The notes under the pieces were generated by a model. That model searched no databases. It was not told where the DNA came from and saw only the letters and a list, made by a program, of their open reading frames with translations. 64,000 nt of DNA from Palaemon carinicauda (lineage: Eukaryota; Arthropoda; Malacostraca; Decapoda; Palaemonidae), in contig NC_090729.1 in NCBI RefSeq assembly GCF_036898095.1, positions 75,106,754 to 75,170,753 of the forward strand, given 5' to 3'. The translations under genes were made by a program, and so were the position numbers. Of this stretch, positions 12,914 to 26,169 are shown in pieces (within the stretch, counting starts at the first letter, position 1; each line of letters starts with the position of its first letter).

Positions 12914-14127
12914 ATGTTTTCTCGGTTTGTATTTTAGCTATAAATTTATATTTAATCATTTTATCACCTTATTTGAAGATTATGGAGATCATATTATTAA
13001 TTTACCAACGTTAGGTATTTAGTAGACGGTTTCTCATGCCGCAACACTTGTAGATTAATATGCCATACATATGACTAGGGAAGATGACGTTCCATCAGAA
13101 AATAAACTCGAAGAATTTGGATTGTGACGCTATACGTAAACTAGTTCGTATTTTTAAAGATTTGTGCATCCCGGTATGATGCAGAGAGACGTATCAGCGA
13201 GTTGTTATCTCTCATCTTAGTTTGCCCGAATGCCGTTGAAAAGAAGACACAGTCCTCATTCAAGTGCATTCACTCACTCACGCGCTGAACTCGATCGTTG
13301 GTTGCATTGGAGCTGTCGACACTATCTATGACTCAATGGGGTTGAATCGTCTTGTAAACCCTGCTCCGAACCAGCCTTTAGCTGCTGGTGGCTTCGGCTG
13401 CCTCTGCTCCGCATGCCAGACCTATTGAGAGCTTCATCCGCTATGTAGAGGTGTCTTGTGTTTTATCATTTTGTTTCCCTCCCTTAGGGTTACGGGTCAT
13501 TTCATCTATTACAGTATATGTGAAGGATATAGGCGCAATTTTATCCCTTCTACAAAGGATAGGAATAGAATTAAGGAATTTAAAGGTTCTATAATTAAAT
13601 TAAAGAGGATGAAGTCTTGTCAAGAAGCAATATGGGTGCGTGCCAAGGAAGGAGAGAATTTTGCTTCCAAAGATGAAAGTGATATAAAAATCCATAATGA
13701 ATAGAATAGAAAAATAGTTATTTCTACTGTAGATATAATTGGCATTCTTGTTAAGCTCATTGCCGATGTTAGCTCACACCAGTCGTCCTCGGGTAATGCT
13801 TTCTTCGAGTCGTATAACAATTTCCCTCTGATATCTTTGCCTTCAGTGCTATCATCCTCTCTCTGTGCCAATCGGTCAACATTTTACTTGCCCTTATCAT
13901 CGTACTGCAAGGGTCAGACCACGACAAGAAATAAGATTTAGATATTCGGCTGGTTATCTTTTTAGTCAAGACCACCTCTGACACACTATTCATCACCATT
14001 ATTATGGACGTGAGCAATTTAGCAAATCTTTTAACTAAATTTTAGCTTCATCCCTTGCCTAGGCCACTTACCAGAGTCAACTGTTGATGCTTAGACCCAC
14101 AGTTTACCACCCACAAATGCCAACTTG

Positions 14128-14129
<2 letters not shown>
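12914..14129. other. No supported gene
   Basis: Includes a GC-richer patch (about 13180-13450) without stop-free coding evidence or splice-flanked exons. Frames at 13388-13704 and 13620-14017 have no recognised motif. Confidence 0.35.
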
Positions 14130-14185
<56 letters not shown>

Positions 14186-14200
14186 ATATATATAGATGAT

Positions 14201-14250
<50 letters not shown>

Positions 14251-14254
14251 TATA
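14130..14254. repeat. (CT)n and (TA)n microsatellites
   Basis: CT tract 14130-14183, then TA tract 14204-14254, directly upstream of a LINE fragment. Confidence 0.93.
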
Positions 14255-14264
14255 CCTGTATTCT

Positions 14265-15256
14265 TGAAGCTGAACTAAATACTGTTTTTGGTCCCCTGAA
14301 ATTAAAACTCTTACTGGACCATCATGCTTATCGAGGTTTAGACAAAAATTGTATTTTTTTTTATATAAATACAGCTGATTTCGTAGCTCGTATGTTGTCT
14401 GTTATTTTTCACAGGTTAGCCGGAAGAGGTTCTTTTTGCACTTTGGCTTTCGCAAAGGCCTTGAAGCATGTGATGCCCTTCTTAGAATTTCTAGTGCTGT
14501 GCCGAAATCCCTTGTTTGAGTTCGGGAAGTTCATATGATAGTCCTTGATTTTAGTATTGCTTTTGACTGTTAATCATAAGGCCTTTGTTTTCAAACCCAG
14601 ACAGTTGGGAGTGGGTGGGTCTTTTCTTAGCGTCATTATGGAATTTTTAAGTAATAGATTGCAGAGAGTAGTAATTAGCTGGGCACCATAGTGACTATAG
14701 GAATAGTGTCTGGTGATCCTCAGGCTAGTGTTCTCGGCCTATTATATTTTATAGTATATATGCCTATGTTGTTTGCTAGAAAAAAGCTTGTTGCATATGC
14801 AGATGATGCTACTCTCTCTGTATCAATTCCACCCCGTGAATGTATACCGATGAATGCCGACTCCCTGAATAGATATCAAGCTAAATTTAGTTCTTGGTGC
14901 AAAATATTGGGATGAAGTTGAACCCTAACTAAACTCAAAATATGATTGTAAGTAGATCAAGGACTGATGCTCCTTAATGTCCAGCTCTTTGTATTGACAA
15001 TGTCTGTTTATCTATATACAAATGAATTAGAATTTTGGGTGCGATTCTTGATTGCATTTTTACTTTTGAATAACATATTAATTAGTGATCTTAAAATATT
15101 TTGTTATGTGTTCATATTATTTCAAATATGTAGTTTATTCGTTATTTCTTTTATTTCCTTTCTGCAGTGAACTGCTTTCGTTGTTGGAACCCTTGGTCTT
15201 GTAGCATCCTGATTTTCCAATTAGGGTTGTAGCATGGCTAGTAATGATTATGATTT
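14265..15256 (+). pseudogene. CR1/jockey-type LINE fragment with internal deletions
   Basis: This plus-strand copy matches the LINE at 38.9-42.8 kb. It holds the region just upstream of RT, then jumps to the block TTTGGCTTTCGCAAAGGCC (RT motif GFRKGL), through AYADDATLSVSIP at about 14793-14830, the catalytic YADD box, and on to the stretch after it. From about 15060 it jumps again into the 3' UTR, ending with the family tail near 15250. Two internal deletions and several stop codons make it non-functional. The (AAT)n tail is replaced by a degenerate TAATGATTATGAT stretch. Confidence 0.9.
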
Positions 15257-15458
15257 TAAAGATAGGAAGATGAAGTTCCTAAGAACTGAAGTATGGAATA
15301 GCATGATCTTATATAGCTGTGACCATATTGCAGTGGCTGAAAGACTATATGCATGTAACAATCCTCAGATCTTTTTGCATCCATATTCTGTCAGATGAAA
15401 TTGGTTCGAAAGTTACATGATCCAACGAAAACAGAAATTGTTGTGAAAGGTTACCACA

Positions 15459-15459
<1 letters not shown>

Positions 15460-15527
<68 letters not shown>
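15460..15527. repeat. (CT)n microsatellite
   Basis: Uninterrupted CT tract of about 68 bp. Confidence 0.95.
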
Positions 15528-15528
<1 letters not shown>

Positions 15529-17340
15529 ACTCTCGCTGCGCGTGGTCTTTACTTGAAGCTTCAATGTGAAACCCATTTAAATCGGAAACGGACTACTTAG
15601 AGGGGAATTGACTCGAAGACATGATCCATTCGAATTTAAGACGAAAGGTTCGGTTCTCTTTAGGATTTAGAAGTGAGGTAAAATGAGCACTTGAAGATGA
15701 ATATACTGAAAGGTGGAAAATTTTCTGTTGTTCTTCCGCCCTTTGAGAGAGAAAAATTTTGGAATTTAGTAAAATACAATTGAAGGCATCCTCTGACCTG
15801 TGTCGAACATTTGTAGTTTCTTATTACTGTCACACACTTACTACTTGACAGGAGTTACACCTGTTGATAGTTGTTACGGCCGTATTTACGGCCGTAAATT
15901 CAAGGGTTCTTTTTATTCAGAATTTGCGGTCAGTAAAAATGTAACACAGCAACTCGGGATCAAAAGAACAAACACCTCAACAAAAGTTACAATATTTATT
16001 TACACACAAAAAAAATATAAGTAAGGTTTGGTAATGATAATAAGCAAAACAAATGAATATACAAATTGAGGGAAAACCAACCTTAAGATCTTTAAAAGAT
16101 CACCTACAACTAAGTTAAACCCTAGGCTAAGAAATAGAAAAATTTTAAATGCGACATTTCAGGCAGCTACCTTTCAAATCACTGGCCAGAAAAACTAACC
16201 TAACAAACTAAGATAGGTAGAAGGAAGAAAGAGAAAATAAATGAGAAACCTAATAATATTCCTACCTAGCACAAACAAACTAACTTAAACGTTAAACCTA
16301 ACTTAATAAACAATAAATTACAAGAACAAAATAATCTTACAAATTTACACAAAGAGAATCGTCACAAAAAGCTCGGTAGATTGTCCCATCAGGCCATACA
16401 AGGTCCAGAAGACCGTACTGCAAACAAGGGCGTGCACACCTACAGGTACTCGGCGATCCACGATCGTCGTAAATAACAATAAACATATCTCATACCTGTA
16501 GTATGCCGCCCTACGTATCTCCAGGAGTTCCAAGAACTCACTGACGCTGATTAGCAGGTCAACTGGATCAAGCTGCAATGCCTGAAGGCAATCCAAATTG
16601 CCACGGGATCACTAAGGGTGGTAGCCTCCGAGAATCCGGGACGTCAACGGATCTCGCACGCCGGGCCAACTCGTTCGTAAATCCTCCGACGAACGAGGGA
16701 AGGGACGTGGCTGATGAATGCCGCAGGTGACAAACACCAGCGACCACACACAAAGTAGCTAAGGACGTGATTCCAAAAACTCCAAAAATTACCAAAAGGA
16801 AGTGGCAAAGCGTCAGGCTGTGAGGAGGAACTCGAACTGCCCGTCACTTATCAACACTATTCGATCAAGCCTTCCACTCGAGTCTACACAGCTCATAGGA
16901 AAGAAAACAACGATCGTTAATAAGGCACTTCTGTGGTTCACTAACACCGGGGGAGAAGGTGGTAAACAAAGCAAAACTGTGAAGTCATATGACTCTCTTA
17001 CAGAGTTCATTAAACTAAAAAAAAAAAAAAAAAACTTGAATAAACTTAAAACTAAAACAAGATCAAAAGGTTGGACAAGTATAAACAACTTATAATTAAA
17101 TTATAATGAATTTACTTTAATCTAATAATAGTGCTGAACACTAACTCCCTTACAGCTCCATTCAAACCATTCGGTTTGAAAATGTCGCCGCCAGCAGTGC
17201 GGTAGACTTGACTGATAAGTCTAATGAAGCTTTTACACCAATGTAGTGACGTTTTCACCCCTGTGGCACCACTTAACGCTGGCGGTGACAATCGATGAAA
17301 AGCCAATACGTGTCTTTACATCATACAGTTTTTATTTTCC
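15528..17340. other. Unassigned region with tandem palindromes, possible solo LTR
   Basis: At 15874-15884 and 15885-15898 two palindromes stand back to back: TTACGGCCGTA and TTTACGGCCGTAAA. From there to about 17330 the base composition changes: A-rich, with many CpG sites around 16370-16900, and with sequences on the minus strand that resemble a polyadenylation region (GTAAATAAATATTG near 15990). Minus-strand frames at 16345-16847 and 17112-17306 show no family motif. A solo LTR or other long non-coding element would fit, but I see no second copy or terminal duplication to prove it. Confidence 0.25.
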
Positions 17341-18060
17341 CTGTCTACACCAGGTAACCAAGCACTAATATGCTACTAATCTTGGACAAATGGACCAAGA
17401 TCATATCGATAATGAATTGATCATTATATTAGTTAAAATGAAACCCGTGCTATGGGACAAACAATCAGAAGATTATACATGATGAATTTGGTTACATCAA
17501 CATTTAGATAAATTTGCTGCTCTTTGAATGAAAATTTTGAAGGCTTGAGTAATAAAGAAAGAAATAATTTGGTAAGTTTGAAATTTATTTACTTATGACT
17601 GCATTAACAGAACTTCTTTACATATTCAGAGGAAATATGGCTAAAGTTAATACATTTATATTTGGATAAAAGGAAAATATACTTAGGAATGATTGATACC
17701 ATCTTGTTTAGAGTTCTCTTGATATCAAGTTCACTCATAAAATAATCAGCAAATAAATTTCTTATATCATTTGGCCCTGGCCCAGCTCTTACATTTACAG
17801 TGGAGCAGAAGCCCAGACCATTAATATTCAACGAACAAGATATCAGTTACTGTAACCCCAACTCGTATTTAGGAGTAGACTTGTAAACTGTGAAATTGAC
17901 TTTCTGTCAAATATATACGGGTGGATTACTTAACAAACACCACTAATGGGTTGTTACATGTTGTCTAGATGCAGTATATGAGATACCAGATGATACTAAT
18001 ATATGATATATCCAAGTACTCTCCTTTAGACTGACCAGTGTCATACATATTGGAGGTTGG
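17341..18060. other. No supported gene
   Basis: AT-rich sequence without a recognisable frame, exon or repeat family. Confidence 0.4.
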
Positions 18061-18400
18061 GTATCCCCTGACAGACAACTGAAAAGGGGGTGTCATTGGA
18101 TCTAGATCTAACTTAGTAGATGCCAAATAAAATTTATACCACAATAGCACTGTATCTCCTAGAGTACTATGGTGGTAATGACATTTTAGTGAGTGGTTAC
18201 CCCCTGACAGACACCTCACAATGATTGGGGAGGGGGAGACAGGATCTAGATCCAACATTGAAGATACAAAGTAAAATTTGCACTAAAACAGCACTACATA
18301 TCCTAGAGTGATTTGGTGGTAATGCCAAATATTTTGATGTGGTGCCTACCCCTGGTAGACATAACCAACAATTAGAGGGGAGACATGGGATGTCTTGAAA
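18061..18400. repeat. Tandem repeat, 136-148 bp unit, about 2.5 copies
   Basis: The anchor CCCCTGACAGAC occurs at 18065 and 18201, and its variant CCCCTGGTAGAC at 18349. Each is followed by a G-rich run. In the first two copies come GGATCTAGATC.AAC and then TCCTAGAGT....GGTGGTAATG. Copies are diverged by substitutions and small indels. Confidence 0.75.
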
Positions 18401-18780
18401 TTATTCAACATCTATCATAGGTGATATTAATATTCAAAATATTCAACAAGAAAAGGGTAATTTTCTTCAATTCATGAGTCTAGTAAAATTGAAAAGCCAT
18501 AAGCATTTCATATGATTTATTATACACAGGATATACGGTACTAGGTTCAATGATTTCAAACATTTCCCTGATGTATGACTCCACCAGGAAAGAAAACTCA
18601 CAAGACATAGTCACTACTAACGAAATATGCCATACATCCAAGTACCAACGATAGCCTCATTACAGCAATCACTAGTATTTGATTGTCAAAATAAAAAATT
18701 TCTTTTAAAATGATTTGTACATTATGTGCATACTTCCACTGGATTGTTAGAGGTTTGCTTAGGAAGATTCATACATCCAC
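18401..18780. other. No supported gene
   Basis: AT-rich, short frames only. Confidence 0.4.
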
Positions 18781-20315
18781 ATTATTATTATTATTACTAG
18801 TTAAGCTACAACCCTAGTTGGAAAACCAGAATGCTACAAGCCCATGGGCTCCAGCAGGGAAAAATAGCCCAGTAAGTAAAGGAAATAAGGAAATCAATAA
18901 ACTATATGAGAAGTAATGAATAAAGAATATAGAATGTCTTGAGATCAGTAACATTAGAATTGGTCTGTCATGAACTATAAAGAAAGATTTATGTCAGCCT
19001 ATTCATTATAAAGATATTCGCTGCATGTTTGAACTTCTGAAGTTCCGCCGATTCAACTGCCCAATTAGGAAGATCACTCTACAATCTGGCCACAGCTGAA
19101 TAAAACTTCTAGAATACTTTAAAGTATTCAGCCTTATGGTGGCGATGGCATAACTGGTACTCTCTTATGTAATATGTAAAAAAACTAACTGAACAGCAGT
19201 GCCAGAGATTATTTTCCAGATCATGAATAAGAAATTCGTTATCAGAGTCAGCAGCTGAAGATCAGACAAGAGAACTATACTCGATACTAAAAATCTTAAA
19301 AAACTTTCCCAATAACCTCTTCTTCTTCTTCTTCTTAAAGGAACATTATCAATACTGAGATCTGGATGTTGAACCACTGTTCTCGATGAATTTACAATCA
19401 TACTTAAAGTTGTGTTAGAATTCAACTTCATGCCCCATGAGTTGCACTATGCACTAACTTCAGCTATATCTTTATTAAGGAATTCCGCAACCAGAGATCT
19501 ACATTCAAGAGATGGAATTGAAGTAAAGAGACTTGCATATGCAACAAGCTTGTCTTTAGGTCAAATCACATATCATGTGTATCTAGTATGAAAAGTAATT
19601 TTCCAAGAACACTACCCTGAAGAACACAAGATATAACATTCCTATAGTCACTATCGTGGGGATCAACAATAACTCTTTGCAGTCGATTATTTAAAAATTC
19701 AATGATAATGCCAAGGGCCTTATGATTAATGTGTTCAAAGGCAACACTAAAATCAAGGCAAATCACACGAACTTCCTTACCTTAATCAAGGAATTTCTGT
19801 ATTGCACTGGAAATTGTAAGAAGGGCATCACAAGGCTCGAAGGCTTTTGTGAATAATGCATTCAGCATACCTATTTAGACGTATTGCAAAATGTTCGAAA
19901 ACTTAAGATATTATAGGATTAATGGAAATCTTGTGGTAATCAACAAGGGTAGAGCTACCACAAACACATTTACCTAATGGAATAACATTATAAAATCTCT
20001 AACAAGTACAAAAATAACCTCTTCTTGTAAGCTAGTGGAAAATAACAGACAGTAGCTAAGAAGTCAGTAGTCTTTATAAAAAACAAATTAAAAATACCTT
20101 TTGAGTCTACACCACTATAAATATCAAGGTACACTAAGAGTGTTTTAATTTCATGGGACCAAATAACTAAAAAATAGTTTAGTCAGGAAAACAGAACTGA
20201 GCAAGATTGAGTTTCTCATTACTCTGATTATTGTCAAACACATTATCCAAAATTGTTTCCTTTTCCTCTGGACAGTGAATAATGGAGCCCTCTGGTTTAA
20301 ATAAAGGAGGTACAT
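18781..20315 (-). pseudogene. 5'-truncated CR1/jockey-type LINE copy
   Basis: Minus-strand copy about 1.5 kb long, starting at its 3' microsatellite (ATT)n at 18781 and colinear with the LINE at 38.86-42.77 kb up to the linker region upstream of RT. RT fragments are readable, for example MICLDFSVAFEHINHKAL near 19766 and DPHDSDYRNVISCVLQGS near 19650. The catalytic YADD box region (around 19540) is disrupted. Many stops and small indels show that it is older than the 38.9-kb copy. 5' truncation is the usual result of incomplete target-primed reverse transcription. Confidence 0.92.
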
Positions 20316-20489
20316 TTAACAGAATTATTTTTGAAAAAGAAAGGGGAAAAACAAGCTTGTGCAATATGTACATAATCACAAGATTTGACTTAAGAAAAAT
20401 CAGACATTCAGAAAGTTTTATCAAATTGCTTTATAAAGAGAAAAAACTGATATACTGTATATACTTTTAGGAGCATAATATTAATGTGT

Positions 20490-20491
20490 TC

Positions 20492-20528
<37 letters not shown>

Positions 20529-20570
20529 CTGTATATATATGTGTGTGTGTGTGAATATGTATAGATATAC

Positions 20571-20619
<49 letters not shown>

Positions 20620-20620
20620 G
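20490..20620. repeat. Compound (TA)n/(GT)n microsatellite
   Basis: TA tracts alternate with two GT tracts (near 20538 and 20590-20618). Confidence 0.93.
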
Positions 20621-21287
20621 GTATCAGTTTGTGCCACATTAGTAGTTATTCTGGATGAGGACAATTGACAATGAGCTTCCCTCAAACTAATCCGGAATAA
20701 GATCTTCATCATCCTATTCCATCCAAACTGAGTTGGGTCTAAGCCGTCACTGGGATTTTGCTTATTAGCTCGGTGTCTAAGAATGCTAAGATAATGAGCA
20801 CGTTGAATTCTCTATTTGAGAGTCTTTGGACAAGGTGGCCGCAGTGTACAGTTGATACGCTTCACATTCGCCAGAGGATTTGTTTTGTTAACACATCCAG
20901 TCACTTGGCTTCAGTAGGGTCATTATCGTGTGGATGGTCACTTATAAAGGAAAAGAAAAGCTATATCTGGATGTTAAGGGAATGAGATTGAGGGGATGAG
21001 AGGTCCTGCAAACTCTCATGAATTTTCCTGTTTCATCGTTTGCCATGACGTTGAATAGTGTATTTTTTCAATTTATGTAAAATGTTGCTGTTACATCTGA
21101 GCAAGTGATGGCTTGGAATGCGGCTAATATTCCAGAGCATGAAACAGCTCGTCGATGTTGATATTGTATGATTGTTTCCATATTCGTTTTCCAGCTTGAT
21201 AATTCGTTTACCATGTTCTTCTTCACTTATGTTTAGCAGTAAACCTAAAAGCATGACTACAATGTATTCCCAATCACAGTTGATACT
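20621..21287. other. No supported gene
   Basis: Short frames only; no recognisable repeat or exon. Confidence 0.4.
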
Positions 21288-21815
21288 CGAAGATTTTTCA
21301 TAATTCTGACCATCCTTTACATTCAGATCTTCCCGGACAGTATCATCCTGTTCGTAATACTAGGTATGCAGTCAATTCTAATAGTCGGGCCTTCTCCATC
21401 ACGAGGCTCGGTACTACACAGTATTCCAGACGCTTTATTCCAGCTGTGACTAAGTTGTGGAATGATCTTCCTAATCGGGTAGTTGAATCGATAGAACTTC
21501 AAAAGTTCAAACTTGCAGCAAATGCATTTATGGGGAACAGGCTGACATAAGTGGCTTTTTATATTTAATTTATGAAAGATCTGTTTTACTTTTGTTAAAA
21601 TATTTTATTTTAATCGTTTATTACTTTTCATATAGTTTATTTGTTTGCTTATTTCCTTTTCTAACTGGGCTATTTTTCCTTGTTGGAGCCCTTGGGCTTA
21701 TAGCATCGTGCTTTTCCAAGTAGGGTTCTAGCTTAGCTAATAATAATAATAATAATAATAATAAAAATGATAATAATAATGATAATGATAATGATATTGT
21801 TATTAGTAATAATAA
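21288..21815 (+). mobile_element. LINE 3' end, 5'-truncated
   Basis: The plus-strand fragment begins in the C-terminal coding part of the same LINE family (it encodes the equivalent of the IFHNSDHPLHSDLPGQ and FIPAVTKLWNDLPNRVVES segments), passes a stop near 21549 and the 3' UTR, and ends with the family tail and a degenerate (TAA)n/(TGA)n tract. This C-terminal stretch is nearly intact, so it is younger than the 18.8-kb copy. Confidence 0.92.
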
Positions 21816-22409
21816 TGAGCAATCAAAGTATGTATTCACCTCATGATGTTATTTGATATCTTTTGGTCGGTCAGTGATCATATACTGTGCTCTTGTTCAT
21901 TTCGCCTGTAGTATTCTTTTCATTAAATGTAAAGAACACAAGCGAATTTAACCATTGCTTGTTTTTTTTTTATTCTTTTATCTAGTTCGCTCATATATTT
22001 ATTTGTAATTTTTTTGATTGAGTGGAAATGTTCGAAATGTTTTTGTATGTGGAGAGATTCTTTTAGAAATAAAGAAATTCTCTTGCGCCCTTCCTCAGCC
22101 AGGTGTATTCCGTTTGACTAGTTTCACGTCGGCAGAAAAGACCAGCTAGAGTAACAAGGACGTTCATTCATAATATTATTGATACACAAGTTACGACATA
22201 TATCCAGGATTTCATTAGTGTGGAAACAAGATGAAATCAAAAGAAGGTATCCCTGCTTCGGTAAAATCACCGTCCAGACACAGAAGGTCAGCCAGACAGC
22301 ATACTGAAGTCAAGCCTCTTTTGCCCACCTACATCATCTGAAGGAGGTTGCTGCTGGTGACAACCATTGACAACTCAGATCCATCACACCGTCAAGAATT
22401 TCTCCTACA
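21816..22409. other. No supported gene
   Basis: No frame or repeat family recognised. Confidence 0.4.
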
Positions 22410-22520
22410 GATATATATATATATATATATATATATATCTATATATATATATCTATATATATATATATTATATTATATATACATGTATATTATATATACA
22501 CACCCACAATCATGTACACA

Positions 22521-22600
<80 letters not shown>
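22410..22600. repeat. Compound (TA)n, (TC)n and (GT)n microsatellite
   Basis: Three dinucleotide types follow one another over about 190 bp. Open frames through it consist only of dipeptide repeats. Confidence 0.93.
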
Positions 22601-22601
<1 letters not shown>

Positions 22602-23836
22602 ATGAAAAGAAAAGTCCAATTGAACATTTATAAAAGAAGAATAAAGTCAAAGGAATGAATCTATATGTTTTTTCTGTCTCTGAGTTTGTGCTGTTTTTCG
22701 TTTTTTGTTGTCGTGTCCGTTCATAGATGCCTGTTTCTCTGACATTCGATCTTGTCCTTGGGACAGATAGAGAAGGCTTTAATTTTAGCGATTGACGGGA
22801 GTTCCCTTGGGTAAACATATTGCGATACAGTGAGGTTAGTTACAGAATACCTGTCACGGATTAAAAGGTTATCATCTAGTCTTTTTTTATTTATATTTCC
22901 TCATATACAAGCAACGAATCGTTGAATACTATCTTAAGAGCGATTGCATTTTGATAACCCCCTCCAACATCTCTCTCGTTGTTTATCTGTGAATGTAATC
23001 TGCCAGATTGAATTGCTTTGCTTCTCTAAATGAATAATAGTAATCACCATTAGAGTTTTATTTCTCATGAGGCCTTTGATTTACGTCCAATTTGTTTAGG
23101 GACTATTTAAATCTGTACATTTTTTTTTTCTTGTAAATTATGAAGTCCGAACTCACCTATCTATCTATGCGTTAGCATTATAGTTGAAAATGTGGTATCC
23201 TAATATTGCCATTGAGACGAACAGTATGATCTTTTGACCGCTGTTCATCAAGATGGTGTTTATTATATTGTAATAAGAACCGTGTCTGGCTTTTTTATTC
23301 ATTTATTTTCATTTTGTGGTGAACATAATGAATCCTTGAATATTCAAAGGCAAACAAGTAGGGATCATCCATGACACTATTATTTGTTTTTTGTTTATTA
23401 TTATTCTGTTGCTTTATTTAGCCAGTTTATATTATTAGAACATTTCATTGGTTAAGGATGATGTTCATGTATTTCCATTCATCGTATTCTCAATTTTTAT
23501 CATTATTTTGCCAAATAAAATTTTCTCATAATTTTTTTTTTCGTTTAGTTTAGTGGGAGACATATACCAAAGTGAGTAGTTCATTCCTTCCAAGCTTATA
23601 TTTTCATTCTCTTTTTAAGCAACTAAATCGTAGTTTCATTACTATAAAAGTGTGTATTCAATTAAAAGAAAATAAATAAATTTTCATTCTGTGGAGGATT
23701 TGTATTACCGGCTAACAATGATTTTGCTTTGTATTATTGTACGTGCTGTTATAACAGCAGCAGATATTTTCAAAGATTTTTCTCCAGAAACATAATTGTC
23801 TCTATATTGATGGTGTAATTACTGTACATGGCCATC
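22601..23836. other. No supported gene
   Basis: AT-rich sequence with short frames. No exon, RNA gene or recognisable transposon fragment. Confidence 0.4.
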
Positions 23837-24531
23837 TATTATTATGATTATTACAAGCTAAGCTACAACTCTAGTTGGAAAAGCAAAATGCTGTAAGCCC
23901 AACGGCTCCAACAGGAAAATATAGCCCAGTGAGGAAAAGAAACAAGGAAATAAATAAACTGCAAGAGAAGTAATGAACAATCAAAATGAAATAATTTAAG
24001 AACATTATCAACATTAAATTAGATCTTTCATATATGAAGTAAAAAAACTTAAAAAGAAGCAAGAGGAAGATAAATAAGGTAGAACAGCATGCCCGAGAAC
24101 TCTAACCCATGACGGTGGAAGACCATAGTATAGAGGCTATGGCAATACCTAAGACTAGAGAACAATAGTATGATTTTGGAGTGTCCTTTTCCTAGAAGAG
24201 CTGCTTACCGTAGCTAGAGTCTCTTCGACCCTTTTCCCAGTGAAAAGTAACCACCGAACAATTACATTGCAGTAGTTAACCCATGGAGCGAAGAAGAATT
24301 GTTTTGTAAACTCACTGTTGTCAGGTGTATGTGGATAGTGGAGAATGTGGAAAGAATAGGGCAGGCAATTCGGTGTATGTGTAGGCAAAGGAGAAATGAG
24401 CCGTAACCAGAAAGAAGGATCCAATGTAGTACTGTGTGGCCAGTCAAAGGACCCAATAACTCCCTGGGCCCTAGACACTAGTGGTAGTATCTCAACGGGT
24501 AGCTGGTGCCATGGCCAACCTACTACCTATT
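23837..24531 (-). mobile_element. Short non-autonomous retroelement, nearly full length
   Basis: An element of about 695 bp on the minus strand. Its 3' side (23837-24060) is the LINE tail: (ATT)n, AAGCTAAGCTACAACTCTAG, then GGCTCCAACAGG and TAGCCCAGTGAGG. Its 5' side (24070-24531) matches the upstream end of the 38.9-42.8-kb LINE and stops at the same base, CTACCTAT on the plus strand. It has no coding frame of note. The same combination recurs at 54.9 kb, with partial copies at 26.9 and 34.4 kb. It could be a SINE, but I could not find clear Pol III A and B boxes at the expected spacing. An internally deleted LINE fits better. Confidence 0.85.
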
Positions 24532-24729
24532 TGATTTTCCAAGTGTAGCATTTTATCGACTGTATCGGCTGCAGTTTTTTAATAAGTGGTAATACACTTA
24601 GAAGGAAATGTTGGATAATAGTGAAAATACAAAATTGATATTAATTTTTGTCTTTTGCCGTTATTAGACTAGTCTTTTGGACAAGAAACAATATATATTT
24701 ATTTAGTGTGTTCAAGTACCCTTGTTAAA

Positions 24730-24800
<71 letters not shown>
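24730..24800. repeat. (CA)n/(TA)n microsatellite
   Basis: CA tract followed by TA tract. Confidence 0.93.
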
Positions 24801-24803
<3 letters not shown>

Positions 24804-25249
24804 ATATAAACGTGTGTAGAAAGATTTTTTTAGTAGTTTCTGGGTCTTTAAACAAACACAATGGATGCGAATGTGTTGGATCATTAGAGTCTAATGATTA
24901 GATGAAGTGAAAGGATGACAAGATTGTTAGTAGATGATTCGATCATGTGTAAAAATTATAGGATCATGCGATATTAGTTTAAGACAAAACAGGAAGCGTT
25001 TGGAGGGAGAAGAAAAGAAATATACAGGAAGTGATGGTCAGGTGGAATTATAGGTTTTGAAAAGGAGTTTCAACAAACTGCTGATGAATCTCATGCGGAA
25101 TTATATGAATTAGCTTCTGTTTTGGAAGGATTTGGATTTAGAAATCATCCATTAATCAACAGTTAAATGAAGATTATGGCACTGGCAGTGTATTTTTCAT
25201 CTCTGTAATTGCCATTTTAAAGGGAGAAGCTTTTAGATGAAACACTATA
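24801..25249. other. No supported gene
   Basis: AT-rich, no recognisable frame or repeat. Confidence 0.4.
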
Positions 25250-25251
25250 CG

Positions 25252-25310
<59 letters not shown>

Positions 25311-25325
25311 GTATATGTATATGTA
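25250..25325. repeat. (CA)n/(TA)n microsatellite
   Basis: Short CA tract followed by TA tract. Confidence 0.9.
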
Positions 25326-26124
25326 TGTATATTCGCTTCTTTGGTAAAAGAGCCGATCCGAATCCTGCTGCTTAAGCAGAATAATTGAAACGTTTTATTA
25401 CTGCTAATGGTGGTTCTTATGTTGACGAAATCATTGGATTTTATACCTGGTTGCTAAGAGAATTAGTTAGCAGTTGTTGTGGAGAAGTATTAAAACTTAG
25501 CTGAAAACCGGAAAACCTACAGCTACAGGGGCCAACCTTCTTTGTAATGTGTGAATAATTCCCACTACAGTAATGGATCCTTCCCTTATCCCGATAAGTC
25601 AGGCAGGAAAATTGTCTTCATTATCCCCATTGAATCCGTCAGTTGCCTTTTACTGTAAGGTCCTAAAAGAATAGAAGAGATGGTCCAACCCCCAATTCAC
25701 TGTGGGATCCTTTCATCTGTGGGACGTGAATATGATAACGGTTTCTTTGAAGTGGTTAGGAGCAGCGTTTAATGAGACTCGCCTCACTGATTATTCCATT
25801 ATTCTCCTTTGGAGTTTTATCGCTGCTCCAACAATGGAAATACAAGAGGCGTTTACTCTCATCCTTTCCAAAGGGAACTCAGAGGTCAGGTCATATTCGA
25901 TTCCCCTCCTTTCACTTCGTAGATTTGAGTATTTTTTGCTCCACATATGCCTACACTGTCCCAAATGTCAGGATAGCAGAACATAAGAGATGGTAGGAAT
26001 GACCACTGGGAAAAAGCGACTGACTCTGGGTTGGATACGGGAAATTCTTTACGTGGAACTTAATACCGGGAAACTGTTGTTGGTACATAGAAAAACTATG
26101 GTATCACATATCTTCTTATAATAT

Positions 26125-26125
<1 letters not shown>
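25326..26125. other. No supported gene; one 94-codon frame
   Basis: A plus-strand ATG frame runs 25702-25986 and includes a cluster of Cys and His residues near its end (CLHCPKC), but no zinc-finger spacing or known family is evident and no splice borders support it. Confidence 0.3.

Positions 26126-26166
<41 letters not shown>
26126..26166. repeat. (TC)n microsatellite
   Basis: TC tract of about 41 bp. Confidence 0.93.
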
Positions 26167-26169
<3 letters not shown>

